A DNA stretch of 29,606 bases from a virus. The position numbers and the translations under genes were made by a program. Numbering within the stretch: position 1 is the stretch's first letter; every line of letters starts with the position of its first letter. The stretch spans positions 1 through 29,606 of IMG/VR virus record IMGVR_UViG_3300024356_000028. One strand, written 5' to 3'. This document shows, in pieces, positions 11,201-18,870 of the stretch. The notes under the pieces are model-generated. The model was given only the letters and a program-made list of their open reading frames with translations, was not told the origin of the DNA and ran no database searches.

Positions 11201-14200
11201 CCGAACTAATCAATGATCCAGAATCTATATCATTTAGATTAGCCATAGAACCGTTATTGATAGTTTGTTTTAACTGATACAGATCATTACTATTTCTTTG
11301 ATAGATGTAAACTTTTCCAGATGATTCTGAAGAGCTGTCACCGACGTTTTCCCAAGGTAAGCGACCAGGCTCTTCGTTATAACTTCTGGTTGTAGAATCA
11401 CCGATCTCGCCAATTCGCTGTGTTAATTTATGATATATGTTATCGTATTTGACCACGTCGCCTTCGATGTATTCGATGTCTGGTCTCCATATACCTCTGT
11501 AGTTGGCAAAATATTGTCCGTCGCTGTTAGGAGATCCTATAGCTAATATACTACCATCTCTGCTCATGGCTAAACTGAAACCAAACTCGTCGCCTTGTTT
11601 TACCAGCTCAGCTAATTGTGTTTCGCTGACAAGACCTAGTGCTAATGTTGATCCGTCATCGTCTAGTGCAATGTTTTGTGGCAATGAGCATTGGGTCGAA
11701 ACAGGATCGATTCTAGTCCAACTTAACGAATCAACACTTATGGTGCTGCCGTCGCCGAATGTATCTGTGTTAGCTTGCCATAGTCCGCCATTATACCATA
11801 CTATAGAACCTCTTGGATAGTATGCAGCTGGACTTGAATTGTATATGCCTTTATAATTTTCGTTTTCTAGGTGTTTCCATTCACCTGACTCGTAAACATA
11901 CAGATAAACTCTACCGCGTTTATCTAATGCTCCTGTAGCAGAAACTGCTAGGTAATATTTAGATCCGCTCTGCCCTACACAAACGTCGGCTCCAAAATTT
12001 TCTGCATTAGCAGGCCTTGGGCTTACAAATGATTCTGAAATCGTCCATTGTTGATTTACATATTCATAAATGGAGATCATTCCTTGTGCAGCTGATCCAA
12101 AACCGGATCCAACAGGAGTTGCTGGAATATTAACAGCTATGGTCCAATCCGATGTGTCAAAATCTGCGGTGCTGCCGTCTGCTCTAACGTCTTGGACAGC
12201 TTTCCATAATTTACCTTGATACAATACAACATCGTCAACAAGATAATTTTTAGTATTATCAAATTCGCCAACATAATCGCTAGGAACATTATTAGCGGAT
12301 GGACTTGCAACAATTAAAAATCTGCTATCAGGAGTGATAGCCATTTTAGCTCCGAACGATCCTCTAACACTGTTTTCAATGCCAGACGGTGGTGCAACGA
12401 TTTGTTTGAGAACTAGCCCAGTAGTCCCCTCAACGTAACACATCACGTAACCAGAACCCGGTATACTTGAAATAACTTGTTTTAAATTATCGTCGTATAA
12501 AACCTTAGTTCCTGCATACAATGGAGTTGTAATTCCATACTCAGATATAGATAAATCAGTATATTGATTTTTCTTATTAATAACTTCCCAAAGGTCGCTG
12601 CCGTTGTTATCAATCCAAAGTTTAGAATTGTCTTTTAACAATGCCATTGACCCTGGATTAATATCTTCATAAGATTTAAATCTTGACTCAGTTAAAATAT
12701 AAATCGGTGTTATAGAGCTGATATCATATTCTGGATCTTGAGCATCTTCAGCAACTGTAACTGTGACTGTTCTTGTATCAATTTCTGTGATTTTAAAAAA
12801 CCCGGTTAAGTTAATAACATCTTTGATACCGATATAATCACCTACTACAAAATTATGAGATCTAGATAATGTGATGGTTACAGCAGTTCCTGTCTTGATT
12901 ATTCCCTCGATAGTTAATAAAGGACTTTGATTAAATCGTAGAACTTGCCACTCGGGGCCATCAAATGTTACCCATATATGGCAATTATCAAACATCTCTT
13001 CGATGTTTAAATCAGATAGGTTTTCTCTAGATTTAATAATGTAATCAACTGTTAGATTATTAACATACCCAGCAGTTTTAATTGGCTTAGTTTCAAAAGA
13101 AACAGGATTGATATTAGTAGTGTAAGGAATAGGCTCGATTGTAAAATCGGCTTTTACTATTCGATAATTTTGATCTGTTTCAACTGACGGTTGAAATTCT
13201 ACGAACAATAGAGGCTGCGGATTTAATTCAAAATTTTGTTTTAGAACAGTGAATTCTACTTCCGATACTTGGTCAACACCGCCAAGTCTACCTAATCGGA
13301 AAGCCCATTCTTCGTTTAAATCAATACTAGTATCAGCAGTTCTACTTAATTTGTCAAATACTTTTGTAACAGAATTTATAGTTCCCTTTTCTCTAATAAA
13401 TCCTTGATATAGTTGGAATTGTGTTACAGGATCTTCTGCTAGATTTTGCAAATATTCTCTTTGTTGATATCCAACAGTGTGTCTTGCCAATGCACGTTGA
13501 GACTCTCCGATTCCTTGAGAATCAACATTGTAGTAATCGTAAATCTGATTTATTTTAAAATCAAAATTAGGAATGAGTTGTTTTTCTGGTGTGGAATCTA
13601 ATTTAGTCCACCTAGTTTCATCAAACAATTCTGTGCCGTTTTGATTTTGTAAACTGGTCCAGTTATAAGATCTATATGATACAATATCCCCTAGCTTATA
13701 ATCAGTCCAAGGCATCCAAGGATCTATGTTTACATTATCAAACAAGAATCCAGGGCTGGTGTAATCTCCGTCCCAGTCAATTGTTCTATATCCCTGAGTT
13801 TTAATTCTCTCTTGTCGATAACCAGTAGTCTTATCGTAAATTACATCATTGAAAACTGTTTTATCTGTGAATACCGCAACGTGCTCTTTTAGAACGTAGT
13901 ATAATTTCAAGTAATAGATACCATCTGTAGTATTTGTAGTTTCTATTGTTAACGATTGAAACTCTCTGTTAACGTTGATAAAGGCAGGTATCAAAGGTTT
14001 TCCGTCAACCTTTAAAACATTGTAGTCGTAAAAACTGTCTAATAGACTATCTGAAACTCCAACTGGTGTGCTAATATAAAGTTTATTCGCAGCAGGGCTA
14101 AGGGTCAGCAATGATCCAATCATCCAGTTTTGTTTTGTCCAGAATAGGAATTCTTTGGCAGCAGTTGACCAATCTTCATTGGCCTGTATTTCTGGATTGT

Positions 14201-17200
14201 AATTGTCGAACTTAAATCCTACTGATTTTAAATATTGCTCATAGCCTAAAAGAAAATCTACTACAGATTGAATTGTAGACAATCTAGTTCCGTAGCTAAG
14301 TTTTTGAACTCTTAATGTGTTGAAATTTCTTCTTCTAAATGCTTCAACGCCGCCGGTTTGCGGTATACCTGTTAACTTAGACCATAGAGAAGAATCAAAT
14401 TCGTCTGTAGAAGTATGTGTTCTTAAAGCTCTAAAATAAACATTCTGATATCTAACTAACTGACCGTTATTATATAATTTGTCAGCTTCCCATTCTAAGA
14501 ATCTTTCGCTAACTCCGCCTACCGACATCAACGGATCTCGTTGGTTAGGAACCGCAGCATAATAGTTAAAATACGGCAACACATCATCGTAACCGTTAAT
14601 CGTCCAGCCGCCTTCTGTCTTTTCTAAAATTACACCGCTGTATGTTATACTTGAAATAGGTGTGCTAACATTAAAAATAATATCATAGTTCTCCGCTGGA
14701 ACGAAAACTGTGCTGCTAGAACTGCTTGGACTCTTAGAATCTAACAAATACTTTTGTTGAGCTTTGTCAACAAATCCAGATAATCTCGATGACAATCTTA
14801 CATCAAGATTATTGATCATCTCAACGATCGAATCAGTATCTAATCCTTTGGATTTTACATATGCAATTAGATATTGTATCAAACCGCTGTTTATAGCGTC
14901 ATTTGATAAATCGATTGTATCAGTTAATTTAGAAAATAACTTAGTAGATGCGTTAACAGTTTGATCTAATTTATTGGTTATTGTTTTTGATGTGTCTAAT
15001 TGAGTAGTAATATACTCAAAAGGTTTCATCAAACACATTGCCATAACAATAGAGAATGGCCATTCTGAGCTTGATCTCCAGGCGTATTCGACAGGAGCAA
15101 CATCTCCTAATTTAAACGGACCTCTATTATTAACTAAGGTAAAGTTACCAGCTAGTCCTGATTCAAGAGGACTTAGTAATTTGCCATCCTCATCTGTTGG
15201 GATATGCCCCATAATTGTAGGACGCTTATATCGATCGTATGTTCCGGCTCTAGGACCTTGACGAATTATACCATCTCGCAAATCTTCCCATAATAGCAAA
15301 TTGTTTTTTGTGTAAGGAGCCGGACCGTATTGATCTTCCCACCATGTTGGTTTTTCGCTGAATCCTAACATTTCCCAAGGACAGCGATGTGGTCTATCTG
15401 TATCGTAGAACCATTGATATACTCCTCTCCAGAATCCAGGAAGATTTTGCAATCCTGTTGGATCGGTCATATTAGAGTAAGTGTAAGTGAAAGAATTTTG
15501 GCTATCAAAATAATCATTATTGATATAATCGATGCTGGTATTCATTATCCACTTCAAGAAATTTTGAGAAATAATTTCATCTAGCTGAGGTTTTTTGTAT
15601 AAACCATAACCGTTATATCCTCCAACTATTGTATCGATATCAAACACTGAAGGATCGTATTGTGTTTTAATATTGTTATAAATTCGATACTCTAGTTCTA
15701 ATAATAGATCGTCTCTATAATCTCCAAATGTAGCAGTGATGCTACCATCGTGTCCTTGGATAACATATCTTGGTTCTTGATATGTGTCGTCAAGAAACTT
15801 CATAGGAGTGTATTTTTTATACAGTCCCATTGCTGTTGGAGTAGGGGGAATATAACATCCAGAAGTTGTTACATATTCTCTAACTTCAATCACACTTCCG
15901 ATTTGTAAATTAACATTTAATTTTAAAAATCCGAATGTAGAATCAAATTCATAATCTCGTGAGTTTAATAATTGTTGATTATTAATATAAACATAAACCG
16001 CACGTCTGCTTAATTCTGTTAAATTAAACTTTTCCGATAAACTAAAAGTTTTGATTCCCTCGTCTTCAACTACATATCTAATTAAATTGTAAGCACCGCT
16101 ACCGATCATATCTGAATCAGCGAACGGACTTGTTATACTTTTAACTCTTCCGAGATCCGATACAATATCGTCAACAAAATTAGCGATGTTGTTATTGAAA
16201 TCTATTTCTGTAGCTTTTTGTAAAAAATTATTCTTAAATGTTGTGTAAGATTTATTAGCATATTGTAACGCTTTTATAATGTTGTTGGTCTTATCACATA
16301 ACAGACTAATAGAAATCGGTGCTATTCCGGAATGTTTTAAAAATCTCTTTCCATAAGATCTATGATCAAACAAATCTCTTAAATTAGATGCTCCGGGAAT
16401 AACTCCGGAAAAGTCGTCATCGAACTCGATAGACGTAACTACATGATCAATAGCTTGACCTAGTGTAAATTCAGTTAAATCGTTGTTGAAAGGATTTTTT
16501 TCTAGGCCGGCAGGAATTTCATAATATCCTTGATCGGGCTCAACATCTGTGATAATCTTAACAGATACCACATCCCTTTCGCTGAATGTATGATCAAAGG
16601 TAAATGTATCACCTTGTCTTGTATAAGTGCCTGTATACTGATTTCCGTTTATATAAAAACGAATGATCGGATCTGATACTAAATCAGTCCAATATATTGT
16701 TTTAAAAGTTAATGTAGATGTTGCTTCTGAAACAATTTGACTGTCAACGATTGGTTGAACAAAAGTATTAGCTAATTTTATCCAAGCATTTTCATAAACT
16801 GAATTTTGAGAAAATTCATAGAATCCAGTTGAAATCTTTTTACTATGTCTTGTTTGGTCAACGGTATAATAAAAAATATCAGAGTCCCAATCCCAATTGA
16901 ATAGAATATCTCCGACATTGTCGATTTTTTGATAACTTAAAACGAATCCTAATTCTTTATCAACTAATGCTGTATTTCCTACTTTATAGGACATTAGTTT
17001 AGTTCCGTTAAAAGAACTTACCGGATATGTATCTGGGTCGGAAAAACTAACACCGTTTTCATCAAATACATCAAACAGTGGTGCTTGGTTTACTGAAGTT
17101 TTTTCTTGACTCTTTATCCATGCTGTTCCGTTATAATGAAACATCGAGCCTGCATTATTATTTCCTCGACGAATTAATACACATTCTCCGATGGTTGACA

Positions 17201-18869
17201 GCGAATCAACTTCTTCTTTTAAACTAATTTGTCTGCGGTTGTTATGAGTTATAAATGTAACTCTATAAATTTTATTATTAGCTAGAGCATCAGTATCAGC
17301 TATTACTAAAACTCTTGCACCTTCAAAAACAAATTCACCATCGATGTTGTAACCTGTGCTGCCTTCAATTTTGCTAAAGATGTCATCAGTAAAATCATCA
17401 ATATAATCAACTGTGGCTTTTGCGATATATCCATGATTGAATAATTTTATGTTAGGCAAAAACTCAATAATTGGTCTTTTTGCTCTCGATGCCTCTGGTG
17501 AGTCAAAATCCTGCCCTCTGAATTTATAAGAATATTCTAATACACTTCTATGGAACCAGCGGTTGTAACGGCTCCACGGATTGATATCTTTACTATCTTT
17601 AGAAATAGTGATATAATCTTTGGTGCCAGGATATGCGCTGGCATCGTCGAATGGTTGTGTGTCGAATCCTTCGTTGTCGAATAACACTTCAGGAAGATCT
17701 GTTGACAGAACAGGAACTACTAAATCGGAGAATTTAGTCAACGTGATTTTATTTCCAACGCCTTCAACTAGCCATGAATCAGAAGAATATTTTTCTGGGG
17801 TAACATTTCCCATAAATTCTACAACTAAACCGTTGGTAAATTTCACTCCATTGCTGCTTTGATAGTTTGTTTTTCCTAAAATTTCTTTGTCAATGTTGAT
17901 CTTAGTATTAGATTCGATGTCAGCGATGACAAATCGTCCAAACTTGTCTGGGCTTGTTACACTTTGATAATATAAAATATCAGGAGCATCATATGGAACA
18001 GTGAAAGTCACAGTTCCGTTTTCGATTTTATTATTTGTAACTCCTTGATTGTAATCTAAAGAAGTTGCCTGGCTGGAAACAATTTCAACAAATTCCCAGT
18101 CTTGACTGTTAATATCAATACTGCTTCCGTCATTAGCTAATACTTCAACTTTAGCTTTCCATAGTTTATTATCGTAAACAACTACCGAACCAGCAAAATA
18201 AGTTCTATTAGGATCGTAGGTTAATGAACCAGTATCATAGCTTGATCTGATAGCAAATCCATCATTAGGAAGATTTACCACAAATTTATAAGTTTGCCCT
18301 CTATATAAAGTTAAGGAAGGGTTGTTTGTATATCCATCCGGTGTGAATATAAAACTGTTTACAGAACTTTTAACTTTATAGGTGCTGACGATCGACGCCG
18401 ACTGTCCATATACCTGCACAGATGGAGGTCCTTCTGGTGCCCAGAAATATTCTCTATAGTTTACAAACTTGTCCCAGTCAATCGGTGGGTTCCAAGTATA
18501 GTGCTCTTGACTGGTAAAGAGATCGTCTCGATCTTCATTATTACCAAAAAACTTTAATTGATTTTTAAAATCAAGGTAGTCATAATAATCTAATATTTTT
18601 TGATCTTTACTATAAACTACTCCAGGCTCTAATTGATATCTGCTACGTAATGTATTGTCTGTGTCAAGATAAACGTCTTTTCCGTTGAAAGTTTTTCCGT
18701 ATCGACGACCAATATAACCTACAGTTTTTTCTAACACTCCCGGTTGAACCAAAGGATCTAATACGCCCGATAAAAATTTATCGTTAGTAGGAGTTCTAAA
18801 GACTGCCGGTAATAGGTCTACAGTTTTTCTAACAGGTAGTCCGCTTTTTGGAAATTTTTTATCTGCCAT
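5211..18869 (-). CDS. Giant baseplate-associated structural protein (4552 aa)
   Basis: An uninterrupted 13.7-kb frame directly after gp6, with a 1-base gap, in the place occupied by gp7 and gp8 in T4. Probable virion protein of the baseplate periphery. N-terminus: conserved-looking DLLPAVFRTPTNDKFLSGVL, then a WNPPIDWDKFVNYREYFWAP block. Residues about 1025-1290 are Trp/Tyr-rich with GFWRGVYQWFYDTDRPHRCP. Six modules resembling CBM5/12 carbohydrate-binding domains lie near 217-263, 1460-1500, 1714-1757, 2201-2245, 2346-2389 and 2457-2510. Residues about 2165-2740 carry FG-GAP-like blades (GDEFGFSLAMSRDGSILAIG and similar). GxGY-type repeats lie near 3120-3190 and 3485-3560. From about 3600 to the end there are tandem beta modules with a V-x-K/V-NG-x-x-L...DY pattern. 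No Shine-Dalgarno precedes ATG 18869, so translation is probably coupled to gp6. Structural role is well supported by context; equivalence to gp7/gp8 is inference. Confidence 0.85.
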   Translation of the reverse strand: MADKKFPKSGLPVRKTVDLLPAVFRTPTNDKFLSGVLDPLVQPGVLEKTVGYIGRRYGKTFNGKDVYLDTDNTLRSRYQLEPGVVYSKDQKILDYYDYLDFKNQLKFFGNNEDRDDLFTSQEHYTWNPPIDWDKFVNYREYFWAPEGPPSVQVYGQSASIVSTYKVKSSVNSFIFTPDGYTNNPSLTLYRGQTYKFVVNLPNDGFAIRSSYDTGSLTYDPNRTYFAGSVVVYDNKLWKAKVEVLANDGSSIDINSQDWEFVEIVSSQATSLDYNQGVTNNKIENGTVTFTVPYDAPDILYYQSVTSPDKFGRFVIADIESNTKINIDKEILGKTNYQSSNGVKFTNGLVVEFMGNVTPEKYSSDSWLVEGVGNKITLTKFSDLVVPVLSTDLPEVLFDNEGFDTQPFDDASAYPGTKDYITISKDSKDINPWSRYNRWFHRSVLEYSYKFRGQDFDSPEASRAKRPIIEFLPNIKLFNHGYIAKATVDYIDDFTDDIFSKIEGSTGYNIDGEFVFEGARVLVIADTDALANNKIYRVTFITHNNRRQISLKEEVDSLSTIGECVLIRRGNNNAGSMFHYNGTAWIKSQEKTSVNQAPLFDVFDENGVSFSDPDTYPVSSFNGTKLMSYKVGNTALVDKELGFVLSYQKIDNVGDILFNWDWDSDIFYYTVDQTRHSKKISTGFYEFSQNSVYENAWIKLANTFVQPIVDSQIVSEATSTLTFKTIYWTDLVSDPIIRFYINGNQYTGTYTRQGDTFTFDHTFSERDVVSVKIITDVEPDQGYYEIPAGLEKNPFNNDLTEFTLGQAIDHVVTSIEFDDDFSGVIPGASNLRDLFDHRSYGKRFLKHSGIAPISISLLCDKTNNIIKALQYANKSYTTFKNNFLQKATEIDFNNNIANFVDDIVSDLGRVKSITSPFADSDMIGSGAYNLIRYVVEDEGIKTFSLSEKFNLTELSRRAVYVYINNQQLLNSRDYEFDSTFGFLKLNVNLQIGSVIEVREYVTTSGCYIPPTPTAMGLYKKYTPMKFLDDTYQEPRYVIQGHDGSITATFGDYRDDLLLELEYRIYNNIKTQYDPSVFDIDTIVGGYNGYGLYKKPQLDEIISQNFLKWIMNTSIDYINNDYFDSQNSFTYTYSNMTDPTGLQNLPGFWRGVYQWFYDTDRPHRCPWEMLGFSEKPTWWEDQYGPAPYTKNNLLLWEDLRDGIIRQGPRAGTYDRYKRPTIMGHIPTDEDGKLLSPLESGLAGNFTLVNNRGPFKLGDVAPVEYAWRSSSEWPFSIVMAMCLMKPFEYITTQLDTSKTITNKLDQTVNASTKLFSKLTDTIDLSNDAINSGLIQYLIAYVKSKGLDTDSIVEMINNLDVRLSSRLSGFVDKAQQKYLLDSKSPSSSSSTVFVPAENYDIIFNVSTPISSITYSGVILEKTEGGWTINGYDDVLPYFNYYAAVPNQRDPLMSVGGVSERFLEWEADKLYNNGQLVRYQNVYFRALRTHTSTDEFDSSLWSKLTGIPQTGGVEAFRRRNFNTLRVQKLSYGTRLSTIQSVVDFLLGYEQYLKSVGFKFDNYNPEIQANEDWSTAAKEFLFWTKQNWMIGSLLTLSPAANKLYISTPVGVSDSLLDSFYDYNVLKVDGKPLIPAFINVNREFQSLTIETTNTTDGIYYLKLYYVLKEHVAVFTDKTVFNDVIYDKTTGYRQERIKTQGYRTIDWDGDYTSPGFLFDNVNIDPWMPWTDYKLGDIVSYRSYNWTSLQNQNGTELFDETRWTKLDSTPEKQLIPNFDFKINQIYDYYNVDSQGIGESQRALARHTVGYQQREYLQNLAEDPVTQFQLYQGFIREKGTINSVTKVFDKLSRTADTSIDLNEEWAFRLGRLGGVDQVSEVEFTVLKQNFELNPQPLLFVEFQPSVETDQNYRIVKADFTIEPIPYTTNINPVSFETKPIKTAGYVNNLTVDYIIKSRENLSDLNIEEMFDNCHIWVTFDGPEWQVLRFNQSPLLTIEGIIKTGTAVTITLSRSHNFVVGDYIGIKDVINLTGFFKITEIDTRTVTVTVAEDAQDPEYDISSITPIYILTESRFKSYEDINPGSMALLKDNSKLWIDNNGSDLWEVINKKNQYTDLSISEYGITTPLYAGTKVLYDDNLKQVISSIPGSGYVMCYVEGTTGLVLKQIVAPPSGIENSVRGSFGAKMAITPDSRFLIVASPSANNVPSDYVGEFDNTKNYLVDDVVLYQGKLWKAVQDVRADGSTADFDTSDWTIAVNIPATPVGSGFGSAAQGMISIYEYVNQQWTISESFVSPRPANAENFGADVCVGQSGSKYYLAVSATGALDKRGRVYLYVYESGEWKHLENENYKGIYNSSPAAYYPRGSIVWYNGGLWQANTDTFGDGSTISVDSLSWTRIDPVSTQCSLPQNIALDDDGSTLALGLVSETQLAELVKQGDEFGFSLAMSRDGSILAIGSPNSDGQYFANYRGIWRPDIEYIEGDVVKYDNIYHKLTQRIGEIGDSTTRSYNEEPGRLPWENVGDSSSESSGKVYIYQRNSNDLYQLKQTINNGSMANLNDIDSGSLISSGDQFGWSLDLDYSGSTLVISSPLADINLQNQGSVYVFRTDGYAPVEYRLKQKLESYEQYPNEYFGQNVQISANTEKIVVGAKNSPFIIPTRLDMTVGTIFDKGRTKFIESQGYSGAAYVFEIKDSIYFLAEKLDTDFTPFESFGYSVDVSASAIVVGSPDYRNTTTGLKTGNVRLFKKDASVNSLNIIGQETATIDISMIKSISMFDTEKNYKIQELDYIDHAKLKILNSAESEIKFKTSFDPAVYSIGTEEQVVDPETAWTTKNVGLLWWNLSTAKWKNYEQGDLAYRLGNWNGLAEGSTIDVYEWVETPLLPNEWSALADTNEGLAEGISGQPLYPNNDVYSVKYLFNSLGEPTDTLYYYWVKNKVVVPENMPGRNISAAAVANLISNPTASGVAFVSLIDKDKLLTYNLPSVMTSATAVINLQFRKDYSELNPIHNEYQLLSDGIADSLPSTKLETKWFDSLIGYDQAGNRVPDPDLPIKQKYGIAFRPRQSMFVNRLAALKIVVDNVNAILYKEPFADTINYENLNLVDLAPSEALNLYDVTVDTYNDLAVVGTVRTKQAKLQVNIVDGEVDTIDILDPGAGYKVSPPIVIDGDGKGAKAVAIIDNQGRISSVRIDSRGKRYNSATVSVRQFSVLVNSDSTANGFWSIYAWDDIRKTFFRSASQAYDTTRYWEYIDWYKDGYGVGTRLVKEISQVFEESTIDVSIGDVIQVKEYSSGGWAWFEKTSDAAGTFLDRFTMVARKQGTIKLKDTLYNINTAGIGYDNVSSFDTGFYDIENAKELRNILKAIKEDIFINNYAVEWNKLFFTCIRYVFSEQLYVDWAFKTSFLTAIHNIGNLEQRLNYKNDNLKNFQDYIDEVKPYRSTVRQYISRYDSVEPLGMAATDFDLPAEYVELEGRILPVNKNSNSINSYPWKWWKDNLGFSIVDIQIADVGEQYTQAPRVVIDGDGTGATAQAFVSNGKVSGIQVLTVGSGYTKAPTVTLVGGNATGYRTARAVPILGDTKTRTFDLKIKFDRLAKQGLYTNLSYSQTFVASGLTAVFELNYAPTRDKSKITITKNSQVVLTNEYEISLYISSVDDYSLLKGKIKFIEAPLKDDVIIITYQKNDELLDSINRIEKYYSPSSGMLGKELNQLMTGIDYGGVSIQGTTFDVTGGWDALPWFTDNWDSVEPSADYYHIADGSTNYVVLPYVPAEGQQINVYIKRVNEQLTTRIDDPYWTPALDSSYAVNPNAEMPTFVGDGSTNYVDIGQYIQTYAGDTLIFRPSDSDGSVTVNDPNILDTRISGGSLSAMSGAYATATGTTAEEIAIEGGKFIGPDQVPAPEENIPGQVLDSVSIKVFQTTKTGSAAIQSTVLVSDGSTRYFDIGINILEKQSVLIYIDKVKQTDYIIDLKLNQIEFPVAPDANKIIEIIAVSIGGLSLLDYQEYEADGDTSLFLTNANYADTSSVFVTVDGIQTDIGFINSTGNFALTNKTVAQFSIKPPARSIVKILALGANFDVDSTGLSVVRVNRQVLTYEGSTRSFDLDKFVNLQRASSLSSMIVEVNGVALRGVDTVNAVYDGTNNSFILGTDPFEPAGTVLPTNVRVFINGELKTFVEDYNYDGTSKELTIVPSVLVEGDTIVIENDFRAEYYVDGSNIVIIDTYPLVDEDEIVVTWFSEYPSLKIVSDEYKGGKVKYKLDYTPITIDYIWVYKNGVRLTRDQDYYVDLARNSLYLTQDTTDSDLIKIVLFGDKTYKNPSAFEIYKDMLNGYQYKRYSINSVKLAKALNYYDTSLEVTNATDLTEPIPSRNIPGIVHINGEKIEYMSKVGNVLSQLRRGSLGTSIAVLHAKDSTVIDVGYQNTIPYNESQDRIDFISDGSTILIGPLEYTPVKSNRNSWFRSTIPATYGPCDQIEVFVGGRRLRKDPVAVYDESLGASSPSSDKTLEAEFSVNGTGNYIRLTEAVSAGTRISVIKKTGKLWYERGETTASNGVTLLESDTAIAKFIAQGTSDLPE
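10660..12375 (-). other. FG-GAP-like beta-propeller region of the giant protein (about residues 2165-2740)
   Basis: Repeating units have the form FG-x-S/A/K...DGS-x-L-x-I-G/A-S-P followed by G-x-V-Y-V-Y/F: SFGAKMAITPDSRFLIVASP, NFGADVCVGQSG, GDEFGFSLAMSRDGSILAIG, GDQFGWSLDLDYSGSTLVIS, YFGQNVQISANTEKIVVGAK and SFGYSVDVSASAIVVGSPDY. A further degenerate unit is NIALDDDGSTLALGL. Six to seven blades fit an integrin-like beta-propeller. Seen by eye from the repeated pattern; the fold itself is an inference. Confidence 0.65.
11340..12268 (-). repeat. Three CBM5/12-like modules inserted between propeller blades
   Basis: Residues about 2201-2245, 2346-2389 and 2457-2510 of the giant protein follow Y-x-x-x-D/G-x-V-V-x-Y-x-x-x-x-W/Y...W, as in NYLVDDVVLYQGKLWKA, YYPRGSIVWYNGGLWQA and EYIEGDVVKYDNIYHKL, each ending in a Trp about 20-30 residues later. 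This is the aromatic layout of the small chitin/cellulose-binding CBM5/12 family. They alternate with FG-GAP-like blades rather than forming a separate block. Binding to sugar is inferred, not shown. Confidence 0.55.
13600..14490 (-). repeat. Two CBM5/12-like modules in the middle of the giant protein
   Basis: Residues about 1460-1500 (KLYNNGQLVRYQNVYFRA, closing SSLWSKL) and 1714-1757 (DYKLGDIVSYRSYNWTS, closing ETRWTKL) show the same W/Y-x-x-G-D/Q-x-V-x-Y...W layout as the modules in the propeller. The stretch between them is not recognised. Confidence 0.5.
18081..18220 (-). repeat. N-terminal CBM5/12-like module of the giant protein
   Basis: Residues about 217-263 read YFAGSVVVYDNKLWKAKVEV and end in NSQDWEFV. 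This is the copy nearest the N-terminus and closely resembles the copy at residues 2201-2245, including a shared LWKA and an acidic loop with DGS before the final Trp. Confidence 0.5.
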
Positions 18870-18870
18870 A

